Assembly: GCA_021904315.1 (NCBI GenBank)
Contig: CM038922.1
Span: 18,017,347 to 18,081,346, forward strand
Length of the DNA: 64,000 nt
Origin: Sphagnum magellanicum
Lineage: Eukaryota > Streptophyta > Sphagnopsida > Sphagnales > Sphagnaceae
Reading direction: 5' to 3'
In this document: in pieces, positions 12,610 through 26,346 of the stretch
Numbering within the stretch: the first letter of the stretch is position 1
Layout of the letters: the number at the start of each line of letters is the position of its first letter
Notes under the pieces: model-generated
Told to the model about the DNA's origin: nothing
What the model saw: only the letters and a program-made list of their open reading frames with translations
The model's database searches: none
Translations under genes and position numbers: made by a program

Positions 12610-15600
12610 ATGGCGGGGTGCCATTGCACGGCCGGCAGCAGCAGAAGCCGGGGGAGTCGTGTGATCCTGCTCCTCTTTCTTCTGTCCCGTACGTCTCTCC
12701 GTCTCTGTTTTCTTCTTTGCTTCCTCTCGAACTTCTGTTTCGGTCGACTGCTGGAACCATTCTCCAGCATTGGATCCTCAAGTGAGCAATTCCGAGGATG
12801 ACTGAGAGTCAGAGAGAGAGAGAGAAAAAACACACACACAAATACAACAGTCTTGTGGAGTTTCAATTAGCTGCAAACGAGTTCCGGCTCTACTTCCAGC
12901 TTGCTTGTTGTTCTCCACCGCTGCATTCTCGTTCTACGCTTCAATTGATGTGGCAATTGCTGCGCATTGCAATATCGTCTTACTACTGTCGAGAGTGAGA
13001 AGCCTATGAAGGTTGACGACTCTTCTGAATCAACCTTTTAATAAAGACATTACGCGATGCTGCCAAATATAAGCATGCACGTGGGTTGAGAATGTTGAGA
13101 GCACGCGATTTTCCCGAGTTCGATCCTTATCGGCTTGTAGCTGGGGAGTGAACTATATTTCTGTGGCAAGCTCTTTACCATAAAAGCGCCTTTGTCCTTG
13201 CATCCTTGTCGTTGTCAATACAGACTTGAATGTGTGTTAGAGTTTGCCTACACAAATTTTACTGCTATTCTATGCACATTTCGCAATACTGAAAAACCCT
13301 AGACTTTTGCTGTGAATATCACTTGTAAGCTCTTCACAAGAGGTATATAGGTAACAATCAGAGGAACCAGACTCTGCATGATGAGGCTCTAACTATTGTA
13401 CTTGCAATAGTTATCCATTTTATGCTGAGTCCTGAGTTGAAGGAAGGAGAAGACAAGTAGAGCAATCTGGCGAATTTCTGAAGGAATCCTTTTGCCTGGG
13501 GAATGGCATCAGACCTGGTGAATTCATGGGGATACCATCCATTCTTTCTTGTGGCATTTGCAAAGGGATGTTTGTGACCTTGCTCATTGCTTCCCATTTG
13601 CAATTGCAATCTCTGCTGTTTAGTTGATGGATCCTGTAATAAAGCTCAATCCTCAACCATTTCAATTGGGAAGGAACTCCAACCTATGATTGGTGCTCTT
13701 AGATGTAACTGTAGATTGCAGGTTGTTCATAGATGAGGAATTTTCATACTGCTGGTCCCTGAAAGTGACTGTCCATCACAATATGAACTGTGATGATGAT
13801 AAGAAAATTTGTAGTGGTCTGTGTCTATGCACCCTTCATTGGCCTCTGCCTATATTTGATGCACTCATTTCGGACAACAAGTTTGCAAGCTGCCTGTAGA
13901 TGATTTCTGAAGATGAGGTTACTAAGAGCAGCTCCACTGGTGCTCAGTATGTGGCCCAACAAAAGAAAATTTGGATGAAGAAGAGTCAAAACATGCCAGT
14001 TTGCCTTGGCAAATGGTTTTGGCCCAACATTTTTCCACAGGATGCTGAGGCTGTCAAAAGGCACAGTGGAGTCTAACAGCTGCTGTTGATTGGCTAGATA
14101 GTTTGATTGGTCTGGGTGAGTTGCTATTAGTAGTCTCCCATCTGTTTGCTGTCCCAGTTATAGTTTTATGGATGGGGTTGGAGAAAAAGTAATAACTAAT
14201 CTTGGATGGAAGAAATATTTTTGCAGGGTCACATACTGAGCACCTGTGGAGCTGCTCTAACTGAATTGATTACAGTCCATGTGATATATACTGAGGACCT
14301 AACTCATATGGATCTTGTCATGTTAATTACTGTTGCAGGGTTGCTGTGCCAGGTTGAATGTCTGACAGGCCACTCAAGAACATCACACCAACACAAAAGC
14401 AATCCTTCCTTATCACCAACCTGGCCACCCGCAGAGTCGCCTGGTTCATCAAGTGTTGTGGACTTGGGCCCCTCTGCGTTTCCATTTTCACCAATATATG
14501 TCCCAAGTGAAGGGCCCTCAGAACTTTTTCCTTTTATGGCTCCCTCTCCTCTGGTTGTCCCAGTTGTCAGCAGTCCACCACCACCAATGCTAACAGGTAT
14601 TCTCCTGTTAGTGATTTTGTGAATTTGAACTTTCAGCAGTCTGCTTCGGAGATTTCTGCTGACTGGTTGTAAAAATCTATTTCTCTGTTTCACTTGAAGA
14701 ACTGGTCCTATTCCATTCCACAACATATTAGAGTTATAAATTCTGCAGGCAAGCTTTGAAATACAGCCTCCCATCTTTCCCAGTGCAGCCATTGTTTAGT
14801 TACCTTGAGATCTTGAGAAATATGAGGTCAGAAATGAACTACATTCCCAAAAGAGGAAGGAAGTGATGGGAGTTATAGACTTGCTTTGCAAGTAGTTGAT
14901 CACTGTCTACATCTTCAAGGTCTGGGATATCATCCATTTCTTAACCCTGTGAGCTTCCTGTCATAGATAGGAGCAAGCCAGCTCCTTGGTCTTCAACTTT
15001 TACTAGTAGCATGAATGAAGGGGATGAGGGCTGGGGGGCATGGGTTGAAATACAAATCTTCGTGCTGAGTGGATAGGGAGAGGGGAGATAGGTTAAGAAG
15101 TTCACAATTAAGTGTTGTCTGATTCCGCTGGATTCTGTCTCTCAGGGGAAGATTACATGAAGAGGCTGGTGGGGGGAGATTCAAAGTAAATTGTTTCTTT
15201 GCTTCCAGAGTTTTGAGAAAATTATGTAGGTCACACACAATGCTGGTTGGTATGGTTCAGGTCACTGCCCATTGAACTTTTCAGCAGTGGATGAGACACT
15301 CAAACGGACAGCTGCTGATTGTCCAGAGCCCTTAGCTCTTTATTTGGGGAGTGTTATTTGCTGCCCACAGCTCGAGAGCCTTATGCAGGTTTCTCTTGGT
15401 CAGCACAGCTTGAAATCAGGCACTCTTGCCCTCAACAGTACTGAAGCTGAATTCTGTTTTTCAGATACCCTAAGCCTTTTGATCAGTCTGGGTGCCAACA
15501 GTAGTGTGGCAAAGCTCTGCTCAGCTCAACCTGCAAATCTTACTGGGGGTTTGTGCCCTGTCATGGGGGTGAAAGACTTTCTACAGTTAGTTAACACAAC

Positions 15601-17906
15601 TCGGTTTTTGGAGGCATGCCAGTCAGTTGATCCTTTGAAGGAGTGCACTGAGGAACCAGTCTGCCAGCCAGTTTTGAACAACATAGGAATCCAAATGGCT
15701 GGGGGCCTGCTCCATAAGTCAGACCAAGCAAATCAGGCAATTATAGAACCAGGGCAGCAGCAAGTGGTGAATGACTGCCAAAATGTGGCACTGTCATGGT
15801 TGGCAAGTCAGCTGGGCCCTGAAAAAGCAAATACGGTGCTTCGGAATCTCATTAGTTGCAAGGTCAATAGAGGTGGGCATTTTAGCTCCTCCTCTTCCAA
15901 AATGCTGGTATTTGCCCTGGCTGTCAGGGTAAGGAATCAGGCACTCCTAAACATGCAGTTTCTGTAGTACCTGTGTTGTTTTGTCATGAAGAACCTGTGA
16001 TTTATGTAGGCTATACATTTTAGAACAAGTTCATAGTTTTGATTGATGAAGTCCAGAATACTGAGATTGGCATGGGTGCTGTGGAGCAAATGACTCAGTT
16101 GAGATGCCTCCAGCATATGCTGTGATTTATAGAGACAGATTTACTGAACTTTCTGTCTTTTTGTCTGCACAAATCATCTTCTGTATGTGCTGACATATTT
16201 GGTGCTGATTGTGCAGAGTGCCCTCTGGTGTTCCATGAGCCAAGTGCAGTAGCCAAAGCATGTGACTGTACTGATATGCCATCCAATGTCACTTGTTGCA
16301 CAGCTCTGAACCACTACTTGTTAGAACTGCAGCGGCAGATGTTGATAACCAATTTACAAGCTCTACACTGTGTCACCATTTTGGCATCTATTCTTCAGAA
16401 TATGTCTGTATCTACAAACATATACTCTCTTTGCCAGATCCAACTGAATGATTTTTCCCTTCAAGGTAGGCTTTTACTTTTGGAATATATTTATGCCTGC
16501 ATTGTTACTGTAGCTTTGTAAACTGCAATCATTACATGTCCTGTACCCCTGTCCTGCAGATATGAGGCTTTATTCATAGTATAAACTTCCTTGTGTGCTT
16601 TTGCCACACTTCAATTGAATCTAACAGTTGACTCTCTTTTGGCAAATGCTGGAAGAATTTGTACTGGCTCTGACTCACTACTGATGGTGGGGGTGTTTTT
16701 GTGTGTCTATTTGTTGTCTTCAAACAGGGACAGGTGGACAAGGTACATACATGACTATGTCTCTGTTTTACACCTTGCTTGTGAGTTATGGAAATTGAAT
16801 GCATAAAAAAGTCCAAATAAAATGATGGTCTCCTCTTTGTAAGCACATTTTGGTGAATGTTTTAAGTGGCAATGAGCCTTGGATACACATTTCATGCATG
16901 CCACAAACTTGGTAGATTTTTGGAACTGACTAGAGAAGTCCTAAGATGTATATCCATGGATGCTGAAGGAGGAATGTAGTTATAAAGTCTACCATAGGAC
17001 TACTGCAATGATAACACAGACCTTTGTGTTGGAAGCACTTCCTAATGTGTCATATTTGAGGCTGATTTGTTGCAGGGTGCCTGCTATCAAGCTTGCCATC
17101 AGATATAGAACGCAATGTCTCAGGCATTGAGTTTACATGTGACTTGAATGACAATATTGCAGCACCTTGGCCCCCCCCAGCTTTTGATTCCTTTGCACTC
17201 TGTAGTCAAGGTGAGTGCTAAAGATTAGTTTTCTTGTGGCATGCCTGAGTGCACATGAACTTCAGGGGGGGAGGATCTCTTGGATGCAAATTTTGAGGAT
17301 GCAAGTAAAAACTTGTTTTGGTTGCATGATATTGCTAAACTCAGCTGTGAATGAGAGGTACATAGGAATTCTGTAACATATTGCAGTCAGACCAACAGTA
17401 AGTAGTTGCATTATATTTGTAGAGAATCAATTCTGAACTACGTGCTGGGTTGGGTGGAGGGTAGCCCCAGTAGTACTGCCAGCCCTGCCAGGAGTGAATG
17501 GGGCTTACATGTACAAAGGTAAGAAGGTGATTTTACCCTCTGAAGCAAGTTCACTGAATTTAGGGTGTTTGGGTTGGTGTCCAGCTTGGTCTGTCAGTGT
17601 AGATTTGACTTTTTGAGAAGCTATTCTTTGAGATGTTGGAGCAATTGCTGTCATGGACAAGTATTATGGTCTATGAAGGAGGAAACAGGATTTGACTTTT
17701 CTTTGAGATCCTGGAGTGATTGTTTTCATAGACGAAGTATAGCCCATGAAGGAGGAAACAGGTTAAACCTTTTGTAAACAGAATTGAAGCTGAGGTGCTG
17801 GTTGACTCTTGAAAATGGGGGTTTGGTGTCTTTTGCAACAGGGTTTCGACAACGAAGCTTACTTCTGCTTGTGGTTTTTCTCTTCTTGATTCTTCATAGA
17901 TGCTGA
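12610..17906 (+). CDS. GPI-anchored SPARK-domain protein, At1g61900-like
   Basis: The seven coding exons are 12610-12781, 14339-14596, 15261-15872, 16217-16465, 17076-17210, 17465-17518 and 17842-17906 (1545 nt, 514 residues). All introns are GT-AG and the frame is continuous. Residues about 1-43 form a hydrophobic, leucine-rich secretion signal. A proline/serine-rich linker follows (about 75-143), then a cysteine-rich domain (about 144-475) with HCPLNFSAVDETL, ICCPQLESLM, TNLQALHC and FTCDLND motifs, typical of the SPARK family. The last 65-nt exon encodes only a hydrophobic tail (RSLLLLVVFLFLILH) that ends two residues before the stop codon, as expected for a GPI-attachment signal. The protein should therefore sit outside the plasma membrane or in the wall. 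Members of this type have no known biochemical role, though the domain also occurs as the ectodomain of plant receptor kinases. The start codon was chosen because it opens the signal peptide; an in-frame ATG also lies at 12514. Confidence 0.88.
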
Positions 17907-19559
17907 GGAGCTTGTATTTAACCTCTCCTTGTACACCTAAGTCTCTGTCATCATCCTGTTTATACCTTTTAGTTGAGCAAAGGGGCACGTTTTGGTGTGA
18001 ACTACTGTAATGTGATGTGCCACTAATGATGAAGCCATGTGATATTATCACATAGTGATAAACTGAACTGAAGCAAATTATGTCCAAGTTCAGTTTAAAA
18101 TCCATCTTCCAACAGGTGCTTGGGACTGGCAATATCTTGGATGAAAATGCACACTAGCAATTATAGGCAGGTATCTTTGTCACCAGTGGTCATTTTAGAA
18201 CAGTTAAATCAGGCATAATTGTATGTCAGGCTTTCACCCAGGGCTATTGGAGTGGAAGAACAAACCTTTCTCAAATTCAGGGGATTTCTGGAACTAGTGT
18301 TGTATGAAGTTTTTGTGAACTTTCTAAATGGTATTAGGTGAACAATATGCGGGATGGGGCTTCGAATTGCCTGCTGGATATATGGGGGTAACAAGTGGTG
18401 TAATAGTGGTAAGCATCCAGCTTGTTTTCCTTTGATGTCTGGCAGCGACTTCAATTCAACAATGCAATGTAAGAGGGTTCTGTTCAATGTAAAGAGGGAG
18501 AACCCATTGTCACAGTTTCAGAGTCTTTAAGACTTTACCTTGCATCTTGTTTGTTCTAATATTCTGTACTAGTTGATCTTTACTGAATTTTGAGGATTTT
18601 TGGGGTTTTTTTTTTTTGCCCTAAAACTACTTTTTCATAAGGATTTTCTGAATGAATTTTTTTGCAACTTGTTAAATATGTTAGGGATTGACCCAATACT
18701 TCATCATCCCTTCATGTGATAACCAAGGTTAGAAAAAGATTGATTAAAAAAAAAAGTGCAATGTTTTCTTGCTTTATCTGAAAAATTGTCAAAACTTCAA
18801 ATAAATTGAAGTATGTTTATCACTTCATTGGTCACGTTTTCTATTCACTTCTTCTACATTGATTAATTTTCAATACTTAATGCTGAGTGTTTTATCAGTG
18901 TGACTTCCAATTTACTTTCAATCAAATTTTTTTCACCAGCAATTATATTAGTATTAAAGGGGCCATTTCAAATGGACATCTTCTCATGCAACAGTTTTGC
19001 ACACATTTGAAAGTCCTTAACTCAAATCAAAAGTCAATTCCTCTACATTCATATTACTCCTTTATGACAACTTGTCATGATTTTCGAATGATAATATATA
19101 ATAAATATATTTACAATTGTTTGAACTTGTCATGATTTTCGAATGATAATATATGAATAGATTGACAATTGTTTGCAATTTTCACCAAGACTGGATGCCC
19201 TTTTTGCCTCCTTTGATAGTGATTTTGCCCAGATGTTGTTCTCAAAATTTCTAAAGATGTCCCAAATGCAGTTCCCCAAAAGTTTGTATCATTGAAAGAA
19301 ATAATTCAACTTAACTAAATTTGGAATTCACTCATGGAAATATGGGGAGTGCTATACCATTATTATCATCTGCTGCTCGCTAAAACCTCTTGAAATGGAA
19401 AATAGGTGTATTTGAACTGTGTCCAATTTATAAGGGAAGATACATGGACCCATAAATAAAATCACATTGTGTCCAATGGATTTCATAGAACCCAGAAATA
19501 AGAAAACACCCTTGAAAAAACCAGTCATGAAACCTTCCTAAGGTGGGCATGGAAACTTA
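17907..19559. other. Intergenic region between convergent genes
   Basis: This 1.65 kb lies between the stop codons of the SPARK gene (+) and the sphingosine-1-phosphate lyase gene (-). It must contain both 3' UTRs. Open frames on either strand here have no recognisable domain. A short direct repeat (TTGTCATGATTTTCGAATG) occurs at about 19071 and 19127. Confidence 0.6.
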
Positions 19560-22500
19560 CTAGCAGGTACTATCCATGTATGCCACCAATATGTCACGTA
19601 TGGTGCCTCTATCTGGCATCTTGGCTGCTGCCCCATAGATAGGTGCCATACCATCTTCAAATTTTCCTGGGTTTTCTCGCACCTGTCAATCATCTGACAG
19701 CCCTTGTTAGTGATGACCAAGTCAACAAGTCAATGATTGGTGCTTGTGGCAGCCATGCAAGTGGTTGTAAGTTCAAATCCTAATATATTACACCCATCAA
19801 GCACAGCAGGTCACAGGGTCAACAGCTCAACTAAGGCATGGTAATCCATAGGGGCTCTGCAGTGACTTGAAATACAGGGAGGCTGAGAAAACCTTGTCAG
19901 GAATTGCAAGGAAGGTTTCTTTCCCACATTTGCAGGTCACAAGAGCAGAGCAAAGAGGATAAATTAGGGAAAAATGAAGAGAGAAAGCTGCTTTTTGCAG
20001 GTCACAAGAGCAGAGCAAAGAGGATAAATTAGGGCAAAATGAAGAGAGAAAGCTGCTTACTGTTACAACAGCTGCTGCAAGGTCGCCAAGGAAATCATCA
20101 ACCACATCCACATGCTGCAGAGTAATGCATATGTGCACACTGCCATAAAGAGAAACAGACAAAATACCCCATGAATTGTATCAGCTGACCCATCCACATT
20201 TCTTTCAGGAGTGTGCATCTCCACAACTCTGCTACAGTACCACTTCAGTCTCCTAACACATTTCATAACCTGGAATCATACAAAATTGACATGAATGGCC
20301 CATCTGGATCACCTAGTTCTCATCTGACTTCCTAGAAAAGGGAAGAAGATCCCAGATGCCTTCATCTTTGTAATAAAGCTACAGCAGACAATCAATAGAC
20401 GGTCTAAATTATGACCAAACCATAAACCAGCAGCTCAAATGCTTTCTATCAGCTGACCCATCATCAGCATGCCATTTTCTGGTCGAAATATGAAAGGTCA
20501 ATGAGGTCAAATGAATTGTTAAACATTTGTCCAAGTAAGAAGTTACCTGCTTGGTTTGTGCAATGCATTGAGACTCCAACCTTTTGTTGTCATCACATCA
20601 TTTACTTTGTAAATATCTACTTCCCTTGACCCGAATGCAATTACTGTCATGTCTGGTTTTCCCAGGACATAGAGTCCTTCAATCTTCTTAATGCTGCACC
20701 AATCCAGCATAACACTATGAGAAAATCCTTCTAATAACATAGTCCATACAGTTGCAAATTCCAGTAAGGTGGACAAGAAGGACCTAGGCTGGTTTGACTC
20801 CATCCATGAATGCAATAAGAGCTTCTCATACTAAGTGGTAACATATCCAAAAATATATCCAAGAACCAGAGCATTGGCATTCATACCAAAGTGGAAAGAG
20901 TGTTCAAGCATACCCAGCTTCAATTCTCTTTGAGGTATCCATCAACTTGCTGACAATCTTCATGTAGCCTGATGGTGACCCCAGATCACAGAACATTTGT
21001 CCAGTCAGAGACCCTCCATTCAGTGGTATACAAAAAAATCTCAGGCAGAAGTTATTGGAAGCTTCAAATCCTTGACTGCATGCAGTCTCGGGCTGTTTAA
21101 GAGGCTCTTTATTGCAACATGGATTGCCAAGCATAATTCACATATCTCCACAAAAAGAATTTGCAAAAAAGTGCATCCAGATCTTCATTATAGCAACTGA
21201 CGCACCATTTTCTCCTATAGACATCATTGCAGCCCAAGCTCCTGCAATTAGAGCACCTGCTCTGCTTCCAGCCATTGAAGGTGAAATATACAGCCCCCCA
21301 GACCATTCTGTCACTGCACCAACACAAACATGCAACCACCATTAGTTCATAGCCAGGTATTTTCCAGCCCTGGAAAACATAAAAATTTCAAACTGGAATG
21401 GACAAAGATTTTGATCCAGCTACATGAATGGCAAGAGTCCTAATCTGCTGACCCAAACATGGGGGAAGAGATATTGATGAATAACTCCTCTGTTCTCCAC
21501 AATCAGATCATACTTGAACCTGAATCTGTCACTATATTTGAATCTTCTCAGTATAATTGAGCTTAGATTCGCACCTACTGCTTTTGGTCATAAATGGCTC
21601 TAGTGGGTCTCTTTTTTTTATGACAAGTTCAGCTTGTAGACACAATCATGTCAAGATGGCCAGCATCCAAGCAAGTTGCTTCATAAAATTTTAGAAGGTA
21701 CACAGAGGTTGCTACTTACCAGCCACAAACTGGAACTGTGCTCATTATAAATCCACATCACACATCCAGGGGTCCCGTATGATTGTCACATCACAGCCAA
21801 ATTCATCAGTTCCCTTCCAACATTTCAAGACAATCATGTAGCTTCAGCTTGTAATGCTAAATGATTACTTGCCTCTCTTTGTAAACCAGATTGCATCACA
21901 GTTAAGATTGAATCAAATTCTGCATCAAGCCTTTCAGCTATGTTCATCATTGTACCCAGACATCCATGGGGAGGAATGGCTTTCTGGGAATAGTGAAATC
22001 ACATGACCAAGTAGAAGATGCAGAGTGGAGTCTGCTCAAACAAAGAGGAAGAACAAGAATATGAGCAGAGCTTGAAGTGGGAAAATTTTCCCCCACAATG
22101 AGAACATCCATAGGCTGCCAGAGAGTGCATAATCTCTGTGGGTTGCTCAAAGATTGATCAGGATAACTTCAAACTAAGTCAGGAAAAGCTCAACAGGTAG
22201 AGCAGGGACACAAACCTGCCGAAGCTCATGATTGCGGTAGAGCACAACACTTGTGCCCTTTGGACCAAGGCCATATTTGTGTACATCCACTGAGATGGAT
22301 GTAACTCCTGGGACCTGGAAGTCAAAGGGTGGTATAGGATACCTAAAACCACCAAATTTCACCAAAATCAGCATGATCACATTTTTACTTGCCATAATGG
22401 TGCACAGTTTACTAATGGATTTCAGTTAACACTATACCCACAATAATTGTAAGGTACCAGAAGACGCACTCTGGAAAAACTTCCACATACAGACATAGAC

Positions 22501-25500
22501 CATTGCATACAAAGCAGCATAATATCTCCAGTAACATTGACACTTTTTGTTAACAGCAGGAAAACTGCAGAAAGTTTTCATACAGTATAAACTTGAAAGA
22601 TATGCTTCCTAAAAGGAAACTATTATTGGAAAAATATAGGTCCAATGAAAAATCCATATAGGACTTAGAGTGGTTTGTTGATATGAGGCTGCATCAATTT
22701 GGATTGATACAGCAAACAATAGCTGCTTTTGAGGCAAGAATCATTAGGGCAACTTGTTATCATCTGCAACAAATACTTTTACAAAGCTTCCTTATGCAAA
22801 CAGTTGCACAAACAGATCTATGCATATTGTACAGTACAAGAGTGAACAAGTCATTCTTGAGCTTTTTCATTCAGATAATTCTTTTGTGATTGGGGAAGTT
22901 TACATAAATATGTGTACCATTGTGGCACACAGTAACTATCTACAACTCTGGTTCAAGGAAAATGTTTGCCTCAATGAACTCACCATTGGAAGCTCTGCTC
23001 TATTCATACTAACAGAAGGCCATAGGTTAAGTGATGCTTACCCAAGTTTCCGAGCAAAAGGAAGGATAAATCCTCCTAGACAAAGATCAACATGCACACA
23101 GATTCCAAATTGCAGGGCCAGTGCAGCTATTTCCTACACACCACCCATCCACCCCTCAGTTGTTCTTCATAATAAGAACATATTCTGCACTCAGCTATCT
23201 ATGTTCCCCAAGCTCCACTTCTGGATTGAGCACATACAAATTAAAATAACAGTTTAGACAGATGGGTCCTGACTTTTTATTCCTGAATCCATTTGCAGAG
23301 GAATCACCAAGGACACAACCTTGTATTTCTCAAATAACAGTTATTTCATTTCCCTCGCATTAGACTGTGACCATCTTTCAACTTTAATCATGATGATCAA
23401 TGATCTCTTGCCTCTTACTAACATACATGTCATTGAAAATGTGTGGTTTCCATTAACCCACTGAAGGCCAACAGAATGACAGCTCCAAATGGGAACCCAC
23501 TGCATACTCAAACTTGGATAGAAGATGCCCCCAACCCCACCAAGTATCACTTACACTCATAAAGATATGCACAAATTCTTGGCTTGCAACCATAAAGCAA
23601 CAGACAGTTCAGATCTGCTTACAAAAAGAACATGTTACCTCAATCGGATCAATAACACCATGTGGAAAGCCTGGTGAGGAGCCCACAATCTGCAAGCAGT
23701 GAATAAACACGCATCAATGTCTTTTGCTTGTGACGTTCACCTTTTCTGACAACCTCAATTGTGAAAAAAAATCTGGAAGCAGAATCACACACATATGTTT
23801 GTTGCAAATAACACTGAAGAGGGAGACAAGCAAAAGTTCATCCCACAATCACAGCTATAATACATGCAAAGTAACTGTGATTATACCTATCCATGACTGT
23901 ATATATCATCTTCACTGTGGTACTGAATTAGTGCTAAAGAACCAAACAACTAGTTCCAAACATGTCTTGCATTCTGTCCAGAACCTATTTTATGGGCAGA
24001 CCATGATTGTGTTCTTGTTGATGAAGGATTTGATGGCCTTCACATCTGCACGCAACTCAGCAGTCACAGGAGCACGTCGTAACTTGATTTGAAAGTACTG
24101 TGCTGCCTTATCATATGCTGAGTGGGCACTTTCAGGTATAATCCTACAACACATAAACAATCATGGTCATCCTAGAAAAAAGGTACACTCAGGGCCAAAG
24201 AATTCAGGATTTAAAAGTGTGTAGAAGAGATAGATGCTGAGCCAAGCTCATTGTCCTGAAGGAGCCATACATTAAGGAGCAGTTCAAAAGGATATGACTC
24301 ACATCTCAGGGGCAGTGATGCCACGGGTTGCCTTCATGAAATCCCGTGTGGACTTCACAGCCATAAGTATGCTCTCTGTTCCACCTGAAGTCATGTTACC
24401 ACAAACCTGCCCTCCACAACTTTTGCTTTCACTGCCCAGCATTGCAGCTGTCATGGCCACCACCTCTGCCTCAAATCGTGCTACACTTGGAAAAATATCA
24501 GGATGTAAGGGGTTTGTATGTGAGAATCTGCACAACCAAGTGATGGGAATAAGTTCTTGCCAAGCAGAGTGTTTTGCAGTCTCCTAATGATGCAGAAGTA
24601 CCAACAGTAATGTCAGACTTACATAGAATAAGCTTCATTCACCAGGGCAAAATGGCCTTCTGACTCAGTGCCTCCAATATACCTGGACAACATAAGTGAA
24701 AACGTTCTCTTAGCTTCTTCTGATGTTTCTCTTGAGCATACTCAATTGAAAGCTTTTACACTTCTTGTGCAGAAGAAAATCTGGACTTCGCTGGGATTTT
24801 TCACTCTGCTGCATGATAATCCTCACTAGCACCATGTACATGACTCTGATAAGGAGAATGAAAACAAGTGGCTCATTGCATAATGGCTCTGCCCTTCAAA
24901 TGACATCCATAAGGATGAAGATAAATATTTAACATACTAAATTAAAAACACATGGTCATTAGCATGGTGAAGCCCAAGTGAATCCTTCAGTGATGCCTGA
25001 AATGTTTCTATAGTGGACTCCACATGGCCCTAGAATGTAGGGATACCAAAGTTTTTGGGTGCATCACAATGTGTCTACCCTGAAGGGCAGAGCCAATAAA
25101 ACTGCACACAGACAACCTACTTAACCACAATCATTGGGCGAATTGTTTCCACAGTTTAGGACTAACCATCCATTTGCATGTTTTCTAAAGGGCAAATCGA
25201 GAACATCAACAGATATCTGTGGGGAAATACCTACACTGCTCCAGAACAGCGGCCCTGCCAATGCTTGTCTCTTGCTTTAATCTCCTTCATCTGCTCAAGG
25301 ACCTGAGATCCTAGTCCGTCACTAGGCAGCTCTGATGCCCAGCAAAGCTTTTCAGCTTTTGCACTAGATTGCAGTTTGTCTATCACCTGTTCATCTCCAA
25401 AGGCAAAATGCAATAAGTCCATTAGAAGAGAGTTCACAGAGAATTACTTACATGAGCCTCAGCAGATACGTGGATGCTATTATTAAAAACAGAAATGACA

Positions 25501-26346
25501 TAAAATGTCAGATCCAGAGCCTTTTCCCAGTAAGCTGGATGCACGAGCAATTAGAGGAAAATATCTGACCTTGGCTTGCTCTTTCTTGATGTAGGCATTA
25601 GCTCCAGGAAAAAGTCTGAATTCATCAATCAACATGGATTTCAGTCACCTTCCTTTCATTTAGAGCTGGACAGAAGTTGGCAACCAAAATAGGGAAAAAC
25701 AGGGGGATGGCTTACTTGAGAAAACGGAATGCCACCATAGTAAGAATGCTTTTGAGTCCTGGAAAAAATACCAGATATCAGGTGGGATCAACTAGAAAGA
25801 AAGTCAATCGTACTTCCCTGATTAAGGTAGAAGTAATTCTTGAGCACAAACGCGGGGATGCACCATCAGCACTGGAGCACACTCTCAATCGTAGAAGAGC
25901 TCTATTGTCAAAGTGACGATTCCGAAAACCAGTTCGAGATTGCTTGCTAAGCACACAGTAAAATACAGGATCTAGACATCGTATTCACAGTCAAATTTCC
26001 GCAGGTATGTTGCATAACCAGTGGCCCGAAAACAAGGTAAAGTAGTCCGCTAGAACCCGAAAACGCGCCTTATTCATCGCTGATCTTCAGTGGAATTATA
26101 CTTTGAAAAGCCAACAATGATGACAAATGTATTGGGGCTTAGACAAGAGAAGATGCAAGTTTCTGACCAGTTAGAGAGAGAAGTACCATTATCATTCAAT
26201 GCGAGAAATGCAGAACTGATAGCCGAAGTTACGATGGACGATAAGAAGCACGTAAGAAAAGCTGCCAGCACTAACTTCAGAGGCTCATACTCGGCTAGAG
26301 TCGCATTTAAAGCGTCCCTCACACCGTGCACACTGTAATCCTCCAT
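19560..26346 (-). CDS. DPL1: Sphingosine-1-phosphate lyase (dihydrosphingosine phosphate lyase)
   Basis: Sixteen exons on the minus strand: 26346-26187, 25758-25716, 25615-25570, 25386-25235, 24682-24623, 24527-24303, 24143-24002, 23689-23639, 23133-23042, 22342-22216, 21735-21720, 21313-21206, 20968-20914, 20693-20547, 20139-20061 and 19682-19560 (1626 nt, 541 residues, close to the usual plant length of about 544). The enzyme is PLP-dependent and ER-anchored. It cleaves long-chain base phosphates to a fatty aldehyde and phosphoethanolamine, the exit step of sphingolipid breakdown. Visible features are an N-terminal membrane segment (about residues 22-50), [24 protein letters not shown], and the PLP lysine K346 in [13 protein letters not shown], followed by [12 protein letters not shown]. 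The frame is continuous through all junctions. Exon 4 must end at GCAGT|GTAGG, because one base pair further on the frame would meet a stop. In-frame ATGs also lie at 26364 and 26421; the chosen start fits the family length best. Confidence 0.93.
19931..20058. repeat. 65-bp direct duplication in the lyase intron 15
   Basis: Two adjacent copies start at TGCAGGTCAC, at 19931 and 19996. They differ at about one base (AGGGAAAAATG against AGGGCAAAATG). The second copy ends in GCTGCTT immediately beside the exon 15 splice donor, read on the minus strand as GTAAGCAGC. The first copy has CTTTTT in place of CTTAC, so the donor itself was not duplicated. Confidence 0.8.
21720..21735 (-). other. DPL1: 16-nt microexon of the lyase gene
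   Basis: Between exon 10, which ends after residues HELRQ, and the exon that starts in VTEWSGG, about five residues of the conserved family sequence would be missing. A 16-nt segment read on the minus strand as TTCCAGTTTGTGGCTG supplies FQFVA. It is preceded by GCACAG and followed by the strong donor GTAAGTAG, and it has exactly the phase needed to join both neighbours. The flanking introns are 480 bp (exon 10 side) and 406 bp (exon 12 side). Confidence 0.85.

Noticed and set aside
12366..12866. 166-codon minus-strand frame over the first exon of the SPARK gene
   Set aside because: It is antisense to the signal-peptide exon and is arginine/proline-rich from GC content only.
25231..25250. Apparent in-frame stop at the end of lyase exon 4 (GTG TAG)
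   Set aside because: The donor one codon earlier (GCAGT followed by GTAGG) joins in phase to exon 5 and avoids the stop, so the gene is not broken.
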